Shown in pieces: positions 28,593 through 37,863 of a stretch of 64,000 nt of DNA (the first letter of the stretch is position 1; the number at the start of each line of letters is the position of its first letter). A program made the position numbers and the translations under genes. This DNA is from Diplonema japonicum (lineage: Eukaryota; Euglenozoa; Diplonemea; Diplonemida; Diplonemidae). The stretch is from the NCBI GenBank assembly GCA_964019335.1, contig OZ025661.1, forward strand, positions 586,001-650,000, in the 5' to 3' direction. The notes under the pieces were generated by a model. The model saw nothing but the letters and a program-made list of their open reading frames with translations, had not been told where the DNA came from and searched no databases.

Positions 28593-29990
28593 ATGTCACG
28601 GCATGCAGTCACGGGGGCTCAAATAGACCAGCTCATGTCTGCGATGATGTGTGAAATATGCGAAACCATGCTGAGCGACCCTGTGGCGCTGCCTTGCGGG
28701 CATGTATTTTGTTTGGAGTGCATCCACCCAGTGGCGCATGCAGCGAAGGGGGGGAAGTGCCCCGAGTGCACGCTCCCGTTGGCCCCGCCACAGTTGAGAA
28801 AATGCCAGTTGTTGGAGGACCTTTGCGCATCGTTGACACGCCTGCACAAGCGATGCGGGACGCCTGGAACGCCCAAGGTTGCCGCCGCATCGCCCACACC
28901 CCCCAAGACCCCCGAGGTTCTCGTCCGGGACAACGAAGGTTTTGCTATCCCACCGAAACCGTTCCTGTCGCCTTCTAAGGGGTCCGCAACACCGACAAAA
29001 CGGCGGCTCTCCACTGTCTCGCCAGAGCTCAAACCGGTTCCATCCCCATCGTCACACATCTGGAGTTCCATCATGACAGGCCTCGGGTCGCCTTGGGACG
29101 TTAGTTACAGAGAGTTGTTGAAGGTGTACTCGCAAGAGTCCTTGCAGGAGGTGCGGGAGATCGACGACAAGCTGAAACGGTACGCGGAACAACTTTCCGA
29201 GCACGGGATTTGCCTCTCGCCCACAAAAACACCGATTTTGAAGAGAAAACACGCGGAGATCGTGGACGAGACCGGCAGCGACAGCGAAAGCGTGACAGAG
29301 GAAGAACAAGGTTCACAACGGCAACAACCAATAAAGCTTCAGAAAGCGCTCGCGATCGTGGTCGCAACGAGCGGGCTTGCCGTGGTCGAACGGGCGAAGG
29401 TTTCAGAGATATGCGAGGAAAAAGGAATAGGATACACGGAGGCGAACGAGTTGGAACAGGCAGCGGTTACACATTTGGTCACATTCGACCCCGCTCCCCG
29501 AACGCTGAAATACTGCCTTGCCTTGGCGTTGGGCTTGTGGATTGTGGACGTGAAGTGGTTGCAAGACTCCGGTTCGTTTCCGCCCGATGAAATCTCTTTT
29601 GAGGTAAAAGGCGACACCGGCAAGGCCTCGGCGCTCACCCTCGCCCCGCTTCTCTCCAGGAAGGCAAAGGCCTCCCGATCCGTTTCCGAACCAACCTTCA
29701 CCCACAACTCCATCAACTACGCCTCCTCCCTCCTCCTCGGTGCCTCCGTCACCCTCCTCGGAAGCTTCAACATCATACCTAAGCCCGATGTCGCCCTCCT
29801 CTGCACCTACCTCGGGGCGGTCATATTAGAAGAGCCTGCCGATGATGCGCTCAACGTGATCGTGTGCGAAGGGAAGACAGCGGCGGTGGAGGCGAGAGAG
29901 AGGAAAGCGGAGCTGAAGACAGAGAACGTGATTGAGATTCGAAGCTTGCTCGGGGCGGTTTGTAAGTGGTCGCTGCCTTTGGTGAGGTAG
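28593..29990 (+). CDS. BRCA1-like RING finger and tandem BRCT protein
   Basis: 465 residues. The ATG was chosen after the pyrimidine tract and acceptor CTACAAG. The N-terminal C3HC4 RING uses Cys20, 23, 35, His37, Cys40, 43, 56 and 59 (CEIC, LPCGHVFCLEC, CPEC). A disordered Ser/Pro/Thr middle follows. At ~250-465 lie two BRCT repeats. The first contains THLVTFD, RTLKYCLALALGLWIVDVKW and FEVKGDTG, closely matching the BRCA1 pattern RTLKYFLGIAGGKWVV and FEVRGDVV. The second starts GASVTLLGSFNI. RING plus tandem BRCT is the BRCA1/BARD1 architecture: an E3 ubiquitin ligase and phosphopeptide reader in homologous recombination. The similarity favours BRCA1 over BARD1 (no ankyrin repeats). It is far shorter than vertebrate BRCA1. 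Confidence 0.85.
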   Translation: MSRHAVTGAQIDQLMSAMMCEICETMLSDPVALPCGHVFCLECIHPVAHAAKGGKCPECTLPLAPPQLRKCQLLEDLCASLTRLHKRCGTPGTPKVAAASPTPPKTPEVLVRDNEGFAIPPKPFLSPSKGSATPTKRRLSTVSPELKPVPSPSSHIWSSIMTGLGSPWDVSYRELLKVYSQESLQEVREIDDKLKRYAEQLSEHGICLSPTKTPILKRKHAEIVDETGSDSESVTEEEQGSQRQQPIKLQKALAIVVATSGLAVVERAKVSEICEEKGIGYTEANELEQAAVTHLVTFDPAPRTLKYCLALALGLWIVDVKWLQDSGSFPPDEISFEVKGDTGKASALTLAPLLSRKAKASRSVSEPTFTHNSINYASSLLLGASVTLLGSFNIIPKPDVALLCTYLGAVILEEPADDALNVIVCEGKTAAVEARERKAELKTENVIEIRSLLGAVCKWSLPLVR

Positions 29991-30184
29991 AATTTTCAAT
30001 AGAGTGTTCTTCTTTGTTTTTTTTTTTTTTTTTTTTTTTTTTTGCTTTTTCATTTTATCTCAATTTGTACCTTTCTCTTTATTTATTTATTTTTATTTTT
30101 ATTTTTTTTTTTTTTTTTCGCAGATACCAGCAAAACCATCTTCACAAAGAAAAGGAAGAAAAAGAAAAGGAAAAAAAAAAAAAA

Positions 30185-31123
30185 ATGACCGCCCCAACAT
30201 CGAAACGAAGATTTTTCGACATTGCAGTGAACTTCACTGATGGGATGTTCCGAGGGGAGTACAGGGGTAAGCAGGTGCACCCGGATGACAGGGAGTGGGT
30301 CATCAAACGGTCAATAGAGACGGGTGTCGACAAGTGGATGATAACAGGAGGGAACCTGCAGGAAAGCAAGGAAGCCCTGGCGATCTGCAAAGAATGGAAG
30401 GGGAAGGGCGTTGAAATGCGGTGCACAGTTGGGTGCCACCCGACACGCTGTGGGGAGTTTGAGACAGGGGAAACCACCATGGAGGGCCTCGAGGAAATAA
30501 TCCAAGAAGGCCTCAAGGAAGGCCTCGTCGCAGCTGTTGGTGAGTGCGGGCTCGACTACGACAGACTGGAGTTTTGCGACAAGGAGACCCAGAAAAAATG
30601 GTTCCCCAAACAGTTGGAACTGGCTAAGAAGTATAACCTTCCTTTGTTCCTCCACAACAGAAACACAGATGGCGACTTTGCCACCGTTCTGGAGGCCCAC
30701 AAGGACCTTCTAACTAAGGGTTCGTGTGCCCACTCCTTCACAGGAACGCTTCCGGAGCTTCACACTCTTTTATCAATCGACACTGTTTTGTTCATAGGAA
30801 TCAACGGGTGCTCGCTTCGCTCCTCAGAAAGCGCTGAAGTCATCAAAAACCTGCCGTTCTCCAGAATGCTTCTTGAGACCGATGCACCTTGGTGCGACAT
30901 TCGTGCCACGCACCCAGGCCACGGGTTCGTCAAGACCACCTTCCCTGTTGTGAAATCCGAGAAAAAATACTCGCCTGGAATGACCGTGAAGAGCAGACAG
31001 GAGCCTTGCCACATGACACAAGTATTCGAAGTGGTGTGCGGGTACAAGGAAATCGAGGATGAAAACGAACGCGACGAAGCTGCAAAAACCATTTATGAGA
31101 ACGCTAGCAAGTTGTACTTTTGA
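30185..31123 (+). CDS. TatD family metal-dependent DNase (TATDN1-like)
   Basis: 312 residues. IAVNFTDGMFRGEY corresponds to the TATDN1 variant of the first metal motif, where bacterial TatD has HxH. Other metal and catalytic motifs are VGCHPTRC, AVGECGLDYDR, LFLHNRN, SCAHSFTG and LLETDAPWC, all expected for the TIM-barrel fold. The family has 3'-5' exonuclease/DNase activity linked to DNA repair or DNA degradation in cell death. The ATG is preceded by a poly-T tract, CGCAG (30119-30124) and an A-rich 5' UTR. Intronless. Confidence 0.93.
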   Translation: MTAPTSKRRFFDIAVNFTDGMFRGEYRGKQVHPDDREWVIKRSIETGVDKWMITGGNLQESKEALAICKEWKGKGVEMRCTVGCHPTRCGEFETGETTMEGLEEIIQEGLKEGLVAAVGECGLDYDRLEFCDKETQKKWFPKQLELAKKYNLPLFLHNRNTDGDFATVLEAHKDLLTKGSCAHSFTGTLPELHTLLSIDTVLFIGINGCSLRSSESAEVIKNLPFSRMLLETDAPWCDIRATHPGHGFVKTTFPVVKSEKKYSPGMTVKSRQEPCHMTQVFEVVCGYKEIEDENERDEAAKTIYENASKLYF

Positions 31124-31463
31124 GGGAGTCGGGGTGGGGGAGGGAGAAAGTGTCAGGTGGTGAGTTTATTTTGTTGTACACGTGATTTTTTTTTCTTTTT
31201 TTTTTTTCCCATTTCCATTTTAATCTTCCAACCTCGAAGAGGATGGGCTTCCTCTTCAGTCTGCTTGTACTCAGATAGCTGTAGGATCTTCAGTTCCTCC
31301 AACTTCATCTCTTCCATCTCTCGGCCTTCGCCCCAGGTGTGATGTCCTGCACTTGTCCGCAGATTCGAAACATGGTCCTGAGCATATTCCTGCTTTTTTT
31401 TTTTGTTGAGTCGGTTTAAGTCTGGAATTTGAACTAGGGAAAAAAAAAAGTGAGAAAAAAAAA
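31124..31463. other. Intergenic, with a coding-like relic on the minus strand
   Basis: Pyrimidine tract at 31185-31225. On the minus strand, ~31217-31385 reads an uninterrupted EYAQDHVSNLRTSAGHHTWG then REMEEMKLEELKILQLSEY. It follows an A-rich stretch ending GCAG, which would be an acceptor-like site. No homolog was recognised. It may be an exon-like relic or chance. Confidence 0.3.
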
Positions 31464-31868
31464 ATGAGTATCAGTATACCTATCAGACTGCTTCATGAGG
31501 CGGAAGGACACACAGTGACAGTGGAGATGCTCACGGGTGAGGTGTGATCAAGGGAAGAAGAAAAAAAAAAAAAAAAAAACAGCTGTACAGAGGCTTTCTT
31601 ACCGATGCTGAAGATAACATGAACATAAAACTGAGCTCTCTTACGATGACAAAGAGGGATGGCCAAACTGTGACAATGGAACAGGTGTGGGATATGATGG
31701 AGAAAAAAAAAAGTGGGGGAAAAAAAAACACAGGTGTTCCTCCGAGGGTCCAAAATACGGTTTTTCATCCTTCCTGACATGCTTCAAAATGCACCCATGT
31801 TCAAAAATATCGGTGAGGGCGGCCGTGGAAGGGGTGTTGGGCTGAACCCCAACAGGAAGTATGTGTAA
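31464..31868 (+). CDS. Small nuclear ribonucleoprotein SmD3
   Basis: Exons 31464-31541, 31583-31684 and 31734-31868. Introns are 41 nt (gtgtga...aacag) and 49 nt (gtgtgg...cacag). The spliced protein is 104 residues: [56 protein letters not shown], then a short GRGRG tail. These match SmD3 Sm1 and Sm2 motifs (human: VPIKVLHEAEGHIVT; RGSKIRFLILPDMLKNAPM). It is a core ring protein of spliceosomal U snRNPs, and in euglenozoans also of the spliced-leader RNP. The C-terminal RG tail is shorter than the animal one. Splicing is required, as the raw frames are only fragments. Confidence 0.93.
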
Positions 31869-32302
31869 TTTTTTTTTTTTAAAAACCTTTTTCACACACT
31901 GTACAGAATGTAAGAAAAAAAAATGTAAGTAAACCAGAGTAAAAAGTTTTTTAAAAAAAAAACATGAAGGGGGAAGGGGTAAAGTTATATAAAAGAGTAT
32001 CACACCCTGTTTCTTTTTCTACCTGTTGATGCTTGACAGGTGAGAGGGTGAAGAGGAGATAGTTTTTTTTTTTCAATACTGATTAATCGAAGGTAGGAGG
32101 GGGAGGAAGCAGTTTTATAACTTAAGAGTGAGAGTGTGACCCCCAAGATAGGGGGGAAAAAAGTGTCAAAAATAACTCCTTACCCCGTTAAAAAAAAAAG
32201 AAAAAGAAAATTTGCTTCCCTCTCCCCCCCCCTTTCCCTGCCGTTTTATTTCACAAAAAAAAAACATCAAAAAAAAAAAAATGAAAAAAATTTCTCCTCG
32301 TT

Positions 32303-32333
<31 letters not shown>

Positions 32334-32419
32334 GTTGGTGTTGTTGGTATTGCTTTCTTTTCTTTTTTTTTTTTTTTTTTTACCACCTCTCCAGCTGCCC
32401 ATAAACTTAAAATTGACCC
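31869..32419. other. Intergenic low-complexity DNA
   Basis: Poly-A then long poly-T tracts (32306-32333, 32360-32381) followed by CACCTCTCCAG, the likely trans-splice acceptor for the next gene. No gene was seen. Confidence 0.6.
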
Positions 32420-33922
32420 ATGGGTGTGATCGGTCCGACACTGCCGATCGGGTGGTATATAAGCAGATTCGATGAAAAAAGCAGGAAAAGTAAAATCAAC
32501 AAGCAAGGGATTGCGCTGGAGGACATCGCATGTGGAGAGGCTGTGTATGAGGAAAAACGGATGAAGGGCTTCAAGGCTCTGATCAGCGAAACGGGTTGCG
32601 AAGACCTAGTTCCCGCTGCTCAGCAGATGGTGAAGTTAAACAACGTGCTCCCGAATTTGAACTTCCCCCCTCACGTCACCGCATGTCTAATGCAGCTAAC
32701 AAAATGCCCTCCAAAGGAGCTCGAAGTCTTGTCCAGCCTGTTCCGAAAGCTGACCATGTCGCAGGACAAAAAAGAGGTTCTACCTGCATTCGTTCTGGCT
32801 CAGGCGTTTAAAAAAATATTCCCCACACCATCGCATGCACACTTGTCTCCCAACCTCCTTAGTTCCATGATTTTAATACTTATTAGAGGCGGTCTTCCAC
32901 ACACAGCAGGGTGTAAAGCAGAAGTTTCCCTTTTTGAGGTGGGTTCGATCCTTAAAAGAGCGAAAAAACCAGGGCAACACAACACGGAACCGGAGTGCAT
33001 CAGAGAAGCGGGGAATGTTGAAAACGTGTTTGTTTGTTACAGAACCACAGCGGCTGTTAAAAAAGGCGAGAGGCTGGTGCTGCCCGACAGCGAAACGCTT
33101 TTCGAAGACATATTCGAGGCGATTTCTCACGACTCGGACCCGTCGTGCGCTTGTACATATTCACCTCCATCTAATCTGAACGAGACAGGTAAGGCGGAAC
33201 CCCTTGGACTGCCACTTGAACCAGCGGCAAAACTGAACCCAATCGACCTTCCCGGAAGAGGTGGGAATGGTAGGATCGCATTCACGATTGACGATGTTTT
33301 CACCAAAAAAGAGTGTGAAGCCATGTCAGAAATGGCCTTCGGTTCGTGGGACAGCACGCTCCCGTACAAACAGATGTTGAAAACAGGAACCGCCGACCAC
33401 TACCGACTTTTGAAATCGGGCTCAGACATCCACGATGTGATCTGGAACAGAATCCAGAAGCACTGCCCACATGAGTGGAACGGGTGGAAAGTCGGGGGTT
33501 TGAATGACAGAGCAAGGTTTATCCAGTATGACAAGGGAGACCGATTCCTTGCGCACACAGACGGCGAGTACAGCATCAACGAGGGTTCGCGTAAAGGCTG
33601 GAGAAGTTTTATCACCGTTCAAGTGTACCTGACTGAAGGCATGGAAGGCGGTTCCACTCGATTCGTCAACGGCGACATCCCCATCTGCGACTCAAAACCT
33701 AAAATAGGCAAAGTGCTTGTATTTGAGCACTGTATGAGGCACACCGGTGAAGAAGTGACCAACGACACCCGCAAGCAGATCATCCGAACAGAGGTCCTGT
33801 ACCGACCGCCTGCCACGGGGCTCAACAGAGGCGTCCAAGCATCGCTCTCCAAACAGTTCGTCGAAGGCGCCGACGGGCTCAATCTCCCTTTCGAACAGCA
33901 TCTTCCTGGTACTTCAGCTTAG
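32420..33922 (+). CDS. 2-oxoglutarate/Fe(II) oxygenase with SET-like N-terminal half
   Basis: 500 residues, intronless. The C-terminal ~220 residues are a prolyl-4-hydroxylase-type double-stranded beta-helix. RFIQYDKGDRFLAHTDGEY gives His379 and Asp381; VLVFEHCMRHTGEEVTNDTR gives His441 and the 2OG-binding Arg451. The N-terminal ~255 residues show a SET-domain-like order: QGIALEDIACGEAVYEE at the start, and later VFVCYRTTAAVKKGERLVL and SHDSDPSCACTY. The last is similar to the NHSCDPN-type motif, but SET catalytic residues look incomplete. The substrate is unknown; hydroxylation of a protein or small molecule is the family expectation. An N-terminal SET-like plus P4H fusion is unusual. Confidence 0.8.
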   Translation: MGVIGPTLPIGWYISRFDEKSRKSKINKQGIALEDIACGEAVYEEKRMKGFKALISETGCEDLVPAAQQMVKLNNVLPNLNFPPHVTACLMQLTKCPPKELEVLSSLFRKLTMSQDKKEVLPAFVLAQAFKKIFPTPSHAHLSPNLLSSMILILIRGGLPHTAGCKAEVSLFEVGSILKRAKKPGQHNTEPECIREAGNVENVFVCYRTTAAVKKGERLVLPDSETLFEDIFEAISHDSDPSCACTYSPPSNLNETGKAEPLGLPLEPAAKLNPIDLPGRGGNGRIAFTIDDVFTKKECEAMSEMAFGSWDSTLPYKQMLKTGTADHYRLLKSGSDIHDVIWNRIQKHCPHEWNGWKVGGLNDRARFIQYDKGDRFLAHTDGEYSINEGSRKGWRSFITVQVYLTEGMEGGSTRFVNGDIPICDSKPKIGKVLVFEHCMRHTGEEVTNDTRKQIIRTEVLYRPPATGLNRGVQASLSKQFVEGADGLNLPFEQHLPGTSA

Positions 33923-34244
33923 AATTTTTTTTTCTTGTTGTCTTTTTTTTTTTTTTTTCTTTTTGCTCCCCGGCTGAAGGTGCTGTAAACGAATCACGAC
34001 ATATGTATATCCCTGTCCCTAACACCCGCTGCACTCCACAGTTCCCACCAGACATCGTTGCCTGAGTTCCTACGGAACTCTATAGCCTTCCTCTTTGTCT
34101 TGCCTCCCGGCAACGACTTCCTGTAGTCAAACAGTCCTTTGTACGGGGCATCGAACTACGTTATCATGTCGGCCTTCCTGCAAACAAAAATTCCCTTAGA
34201 GGGAATTCAAAAAAAAAAAAAAAAAATCAAAACAAAATCAGGAA
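33923..34244. other. Intergenic with minus-strand coding-like relic
   Basis: After a poly-T tract, the minus strand from ~34160 to 34000 reads FDAPYKGLFDYRKSLPGGKT then EFRRNSGNDVWWELWSAAGV and a stop, preceded by an in-frame TAG. It looks like the end of a protein, but its upstream part would overlap the next gene. Likely a transposon or gene relic of unknown type. Confidence 0.3.
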
Positions 34245-36314
34245 ATGAAAAATGTGTTGATTACAGAGCCGGCTGCCTTTACCAGAAAACTGAGTGCGTC
34301 CAGTGTCAACGATGTCATTAGAGAGATTAAGATCACGGGGATGAAGGATGTGGCTCTTCACGAGTGGGTCGGGTTGGTGCACCATCTATGCACGTACGCG
34401 GCAGGCGACGTCGAGATCGGGGTACTCATGTGGGTGCTCAAACTGTTGTCGGTTGTGGCGTTACGTATAATAAAACTGTCAGAGGACGATACCATCTGTC
34501 GTGTGGGGTGCGTAGAGGTGGTGCTGGACGTGTTTTCAGAGTTCGCAGGGCACCGCATGAAAAAGATAAGAGCGGTGAGCATGGAACTGATCGCGGTGAT
34601 AGCACGCCACCCCGACACACCACAAACCCTCTTGCGACTCGTATTACAAACCGCCTTGAAGCGAGTTCACGACACCGACGAGTCTATAAAACTCCGTTCC
34701 CTGGAGGCCACCCTGATCGCCATGTCGAAAATCCATGCAAAACTCCCGAAACAACAGTCGGAACTGCTTTCAAACGAGGTTCTGCAGAGGATGTCGTACC
34801 TCTCTCTCGACACCTCGTGGAGGGTGCGAAGCATGGCGGTTGACTTGCTCCCGATCTGCAAGTTCGCATCCAGGAAGATCATTGTTGAAGGCTTCGGGTG
34901 GGAAGAATGGGGCCCCAACACCCCGGATCAAACCCCTATCGTGGGTGTTCTTTGCAGGTATTTGGAAGACGAGTCCCTCCCTGTCCGACGCAAGGTGTTG
35001 AGAGCATTGAACCAGCTCAGCGAAACGGAGCAACACAGGTTCACCTCATCCTTGGCGTTCCCGTTCATAGTGGACGGATGTTACGATGAGGCTGCAGATG
35101 TCCGGCGGGCAGCCGTGTTGTTGATCTCTGAATGGGTGCGGGATGGGTTTCTACAAGACGCGGATTTATCTGTTGTTTTGGACTGTATCACGGCAGACTC
35201 ACCCATGATGACCAGAGCCGGTCTAAGGGTTCTATCCAACGCCAAGCTTGTGTCTCAAGAAACGCTTGCTCTGAGCCTCAACGTTGTTTTGACGCTTCTC
35301 TCCCACGCCGTTCTCGACGGGGTCACGCTGATGTACGACACGTTGTTCAAAATCGCGAAGAGGCACGCTTGTTGGATCCATTCTGTGTTGGACGATGTTC
35401 TCCCTCCCTGCAGCGACCTTCAGTCAATGCAACCCGTTCAGCTGAAGGGGATCCTGTTGGTCATCGCATCCGGAAACCTGTCAAAGAACCTCAAAAAAAT
35501 CGAAAAAACACATCAAAAAAGCCTGAGGCTGATCTTCAACGGAGTCTGCGGGATAGTCTACGGGTGGGACTCGAAAAAAACAACCCAGGAAGGGGTCTGC
35601 TACCAATACGATTTCACCGTGCAGCGACGGGAGATAGAAAAATACCTCGGGGTGGAGGACGACGCTCCCAACGAAGAACGGCCCACATTCTTCTCAGAGA
35701 CCGTTTCGTCGCTGCAAGAGTACTCGTCCTTCGTGATCAAAGACGGGGCGGGCTTCAAGGAGATCGTGGGCAAGCTTGTGCAAACGGCGAATTGTTGCTT
35801 CCCCATGCCGAGAATGACTGCGAAATGGCTTAAAGGATGCGTCGATCGGGTGCTGACCCTGGGTGCCTTGCAGGACAAGGTCTCAGCTTCAGGTTTCTTG
35901 GAAACCACCGATCTGCCCAGCCAGCCCTCTACACCACGCGCGGCGTGTGTTAGACAGATCGCAGCACTCGATGTAGCTTGCAACGTGGTTCAAGGCCAGC
36001 AACACGCGTCTTTTTCCTCCACCACGCTTGAAATCACTGCGATCGTTGTCAACGAAAGCCTCTCGAGGGTCATAGTCCCGCAGTGCCCTACCCACCCGCA
36101 GGCGGTGTCTGAGTTGATATCTGTTTCCCCCATGGCCCCTTACCTGTACAGGTACCAGTGGCACGTGGTGGTCCCGCTGACCCACGACTCGAAGTTTTTC
36201 ATTGTCAACCTGAGCCTTGAGGGAAACGTTCTGCGAAGAGAAGGCGATGGGCTTCCAACAGACCTGCGAGAGGGTTGCGTCAGGGTCTCGCAGGACGTTC
36301 GGGTTAACGCGTAA
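34245..36314 (+). CDS. HEAT/ARM-repeat protein, possibly Integrator subunit 4
   Basis: 689 residues, intronless. Residues ~60-360 form helical pairs of HEAT type, with conserved Asp/Arg turns such as DESIKLRSLEATLIAMSKI, DTSWRVRSMAVDLLPICKF, DESLPVRRKVLRALNQLSE and DEAADVRRAAVLLISEWVR. The C-terminal ~130 residues are beta-rich (LEITAIVVNES, YQWHVVVPLTHDSKFFIVNL). N-terminal HEAT repeats plus a beta-rich C-terminal region is the organisation of INTS4, part of the Integrator RNA-cleavage module. The identification is by architecture only and the protein is shorter than animal INTS4. Other HEAT scaffolds remain possible. Confidence 0.5.
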   Translation: MKNVLITEPAAFTRKLSASSVNDVIREIKITGMKDVALHEWVGLVHHLCTYAAGDVEIGVLMWVLKLLSVVALRIIKLSEDDTICRVGCVEVVLDVFSEFAGHRMKKIRAVSMELIAVIARHPDTPQTLLRLVLQTALKRVHDTDESIKLRSLEATLIAMSKIHAKLPKQQSELLSNEVLQRMSYLSLDTSWRVRSMAVDLLPICKFASRKIIVEGFGWEEWGPNTPDQTPIVGVLCRYLEDESLPVRRKVLRALNQLSETEQHRFTSSLAFPFIVDGCYDEAADVRRAAVLLISEWVRDGFLQDADLSVVLDCITADSPMMTRAGLRVLSNAKLVSQETLALSLNVVLTLLSHAVLDGVTLMYDTLFKIAKRHACWIHSVLDDVLPPCSDLQSMQPVQLKGILLVIASGNLSKNLKKIEKTHQKSLRLIFNGVCGIVYGWDSKKTTQEGVCYQYDFTVQRREIEKYLGVEDDAPNEERPTFFSETVSSLQEYSSFVIKDGAGFKEIVGKLVQTANCCFPMPRMTAKWLKGCVDRVLTLGALQDKVSASGFLETTDLPSQPSTPRAACVRQIAALDVACNVVQGQQHASFSSTTLEITAIVVNESLSRVIVPQCPTHPQAVSELISVSPMAPYLYRYQWHVVVPLTHDSKFFIVNLSLEGNVLRREGDGLPTDLREGCVRVSQDVRVNA

Positions 36315-36466
36315 AGGGAGTTTTTTTCTTTTTTTTTTTTTTTTTGTTTCTTCTTTTTTTTCTTCTTTACGAGAAAAAAAAAAAGAAGAAAATGACATCC
36401 ACAGGCATCACACACACTTTATCTAAAAAGAAAAAAAAAAAAAAAAAAGAAAAGAAATTATATACA

Positions 36467-37384
36467 ATGACCACGCTGATTGAAAAATGTGTTTCGAGGG
36501 CGACCGAAGCCGCGCAGAGCTACACTAGGAACGATCCCGACGGGGTGGTGCCCATCGTGGCCCTTTGGGCGGCCGTGGGGGTATTCATGAAGGTGTCATG
36601 GATAACCATATTGCAAGGCTTGTTCTTCTCGGCGCTGGTGGTGACCACGGGCATCGTGTTGTGGATGTTCCACGCTTACTACAACGATGAGACAACAATT
36701 AAGACCACCACACGCATTACCGTTCCGGTTGAAGAAAAGGAAGAGGGCTACGCTGCAAAAACCTCCAGGTTCTACTCCAGCAAGGACCCTGATTGTGTGG
36801 TCCCTATTGTGCTTCTTTACGCCGCTGTCACGTGCTCGGTTGAGCTCCCTGTTATGCAGACTTTGAAGTATATTCTTGTTGGGTCAACGGCGGTTCTGTT
36901 TCTAACATGCGCTGTTTTAACGGTGGCCTACGCTGCTTCTGTCATGACTTTCCCCCCAAGCGCGGTGCGTGTTGCACAGAATGTTGCCAGCCTTCTGCAG
37001 GCCGATTCCGACTGTGTTCTTCCTATTATGGGGCTTTGGGGTGCTGTTGGGTTTGCAGCAAACATCCCATGGCTCGCATTTTTGAATGGGGTTCTTGTTG
37101 TGTCTCTGGCGGTCCTCGTTGCCTCGTTGGTGTGGCTCGCTTCTTCGTACTGCGGGGCGCTCTCCAGGAGGCCCATGAAGGCACACTTTATGTACAGTTA
37201 TAAAGAAGTTGAGGCGGCTGCGTTGCCGCTCACTGCGCTTGTGTTTCTTGCGGTGGTGACGGTAGTTTTTGTGCAGTCGCCTGTGCAGTTGTTTACCACT
37301 TCTGTTGCAGTGCTCGTGGCGCTTTTGATTTGCACTTGGCATCAGCAGAGTATGTTGGTGCAGGAGCTGCTTAGAGAGAATTGA
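36467..37384 (+). CDS. Multi-pass membrane protein with tandem DxDxVxPI repeats
   Basis: 305 residues, no recognised family. Three internal repeats start at residues ~23 (DPDGVVPIVALWAAV), ~107 (DPDCVVPIVLLYAAV) and ~180 (DSDCVLPIMGLWGAV). A fourth, degenerate one starts near 248 (EVEAAALPLTALVF). Each has a short acidic entry, a hydrophobic segment, a short polar turn and a second hydrophobic segment, giving about eight membrane spans. Spacing is 84, 73 and 68 residues. The linker after repeat 1 is charged (VPVEEKEEGYAAK). The repeats suggest origin by internal triplication; transporter or structural roles are equally possible. Confidence 0.75.
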   Translation: MTTLIEKCVSRATEAAQSYTRNDPDGVVPIVALWAAVGVFMKVSWITILQGLFFSALVVTTGIVLWMFHAYYNDETTIKTTTRITVPVEEKEEGYAAKTSRFYSSKDPDCVVPIVLLYAAVTCSVELPVMQTLKYILVGSTAVLFLTCAVLTVAYAASVMTFPPSAVRVAQNVASLLQADSDCVLPIMGLWGAVGFAANIPWLAFLNGVLVVSLAVLVASLVWLASSYCGALSRRPMKAHFMYSYKEVEAAALPLTALVFLAVVTVVFVQSPVQLFTTSVAVLVALLICTWHQQSMLVQELLREN

Positions 37385-37819
37385 AAAAGAAAATCTGTTC
37401 TGAGAAATAGTTTTTTTTTCTTCGTCGAAACACTTATATAATATGAGGGAAGGGGGGGTTTTTTTTTTCCTCCTTCCCTCTTTTTTTTTATTATTATTTC
37501 TATCACTCCCACCCCACCACCCCCCCATTCTTTTTTTTTTTCCCCCTGCTATTTTTTTTTTTTGTTGTTTTTTTTTGTGAACAGAACACAACATAAAAAA
37601 CTGCCAATAGAGGGGAAAAGAAAAAAAGAAGAAAAAAAAAAAGAAGGAAAATAAAAAACTGGCGAAAAAAAAAAAAGAAAAAGAAGAAGAAGAAGAAGGA
37701 GAAGAGAGGGGGCAATTATTTTCTTCCAGTTGCGCTTAAAGAGACACACCAAATAAGCAGGGGTAAACGTCTCAAAAGTCGACTCGTCTTTCTTGTTTTG
37801 AAAGATCAAAGGGAAGGGG

Positions 37820-37863
<44 letters not shown>

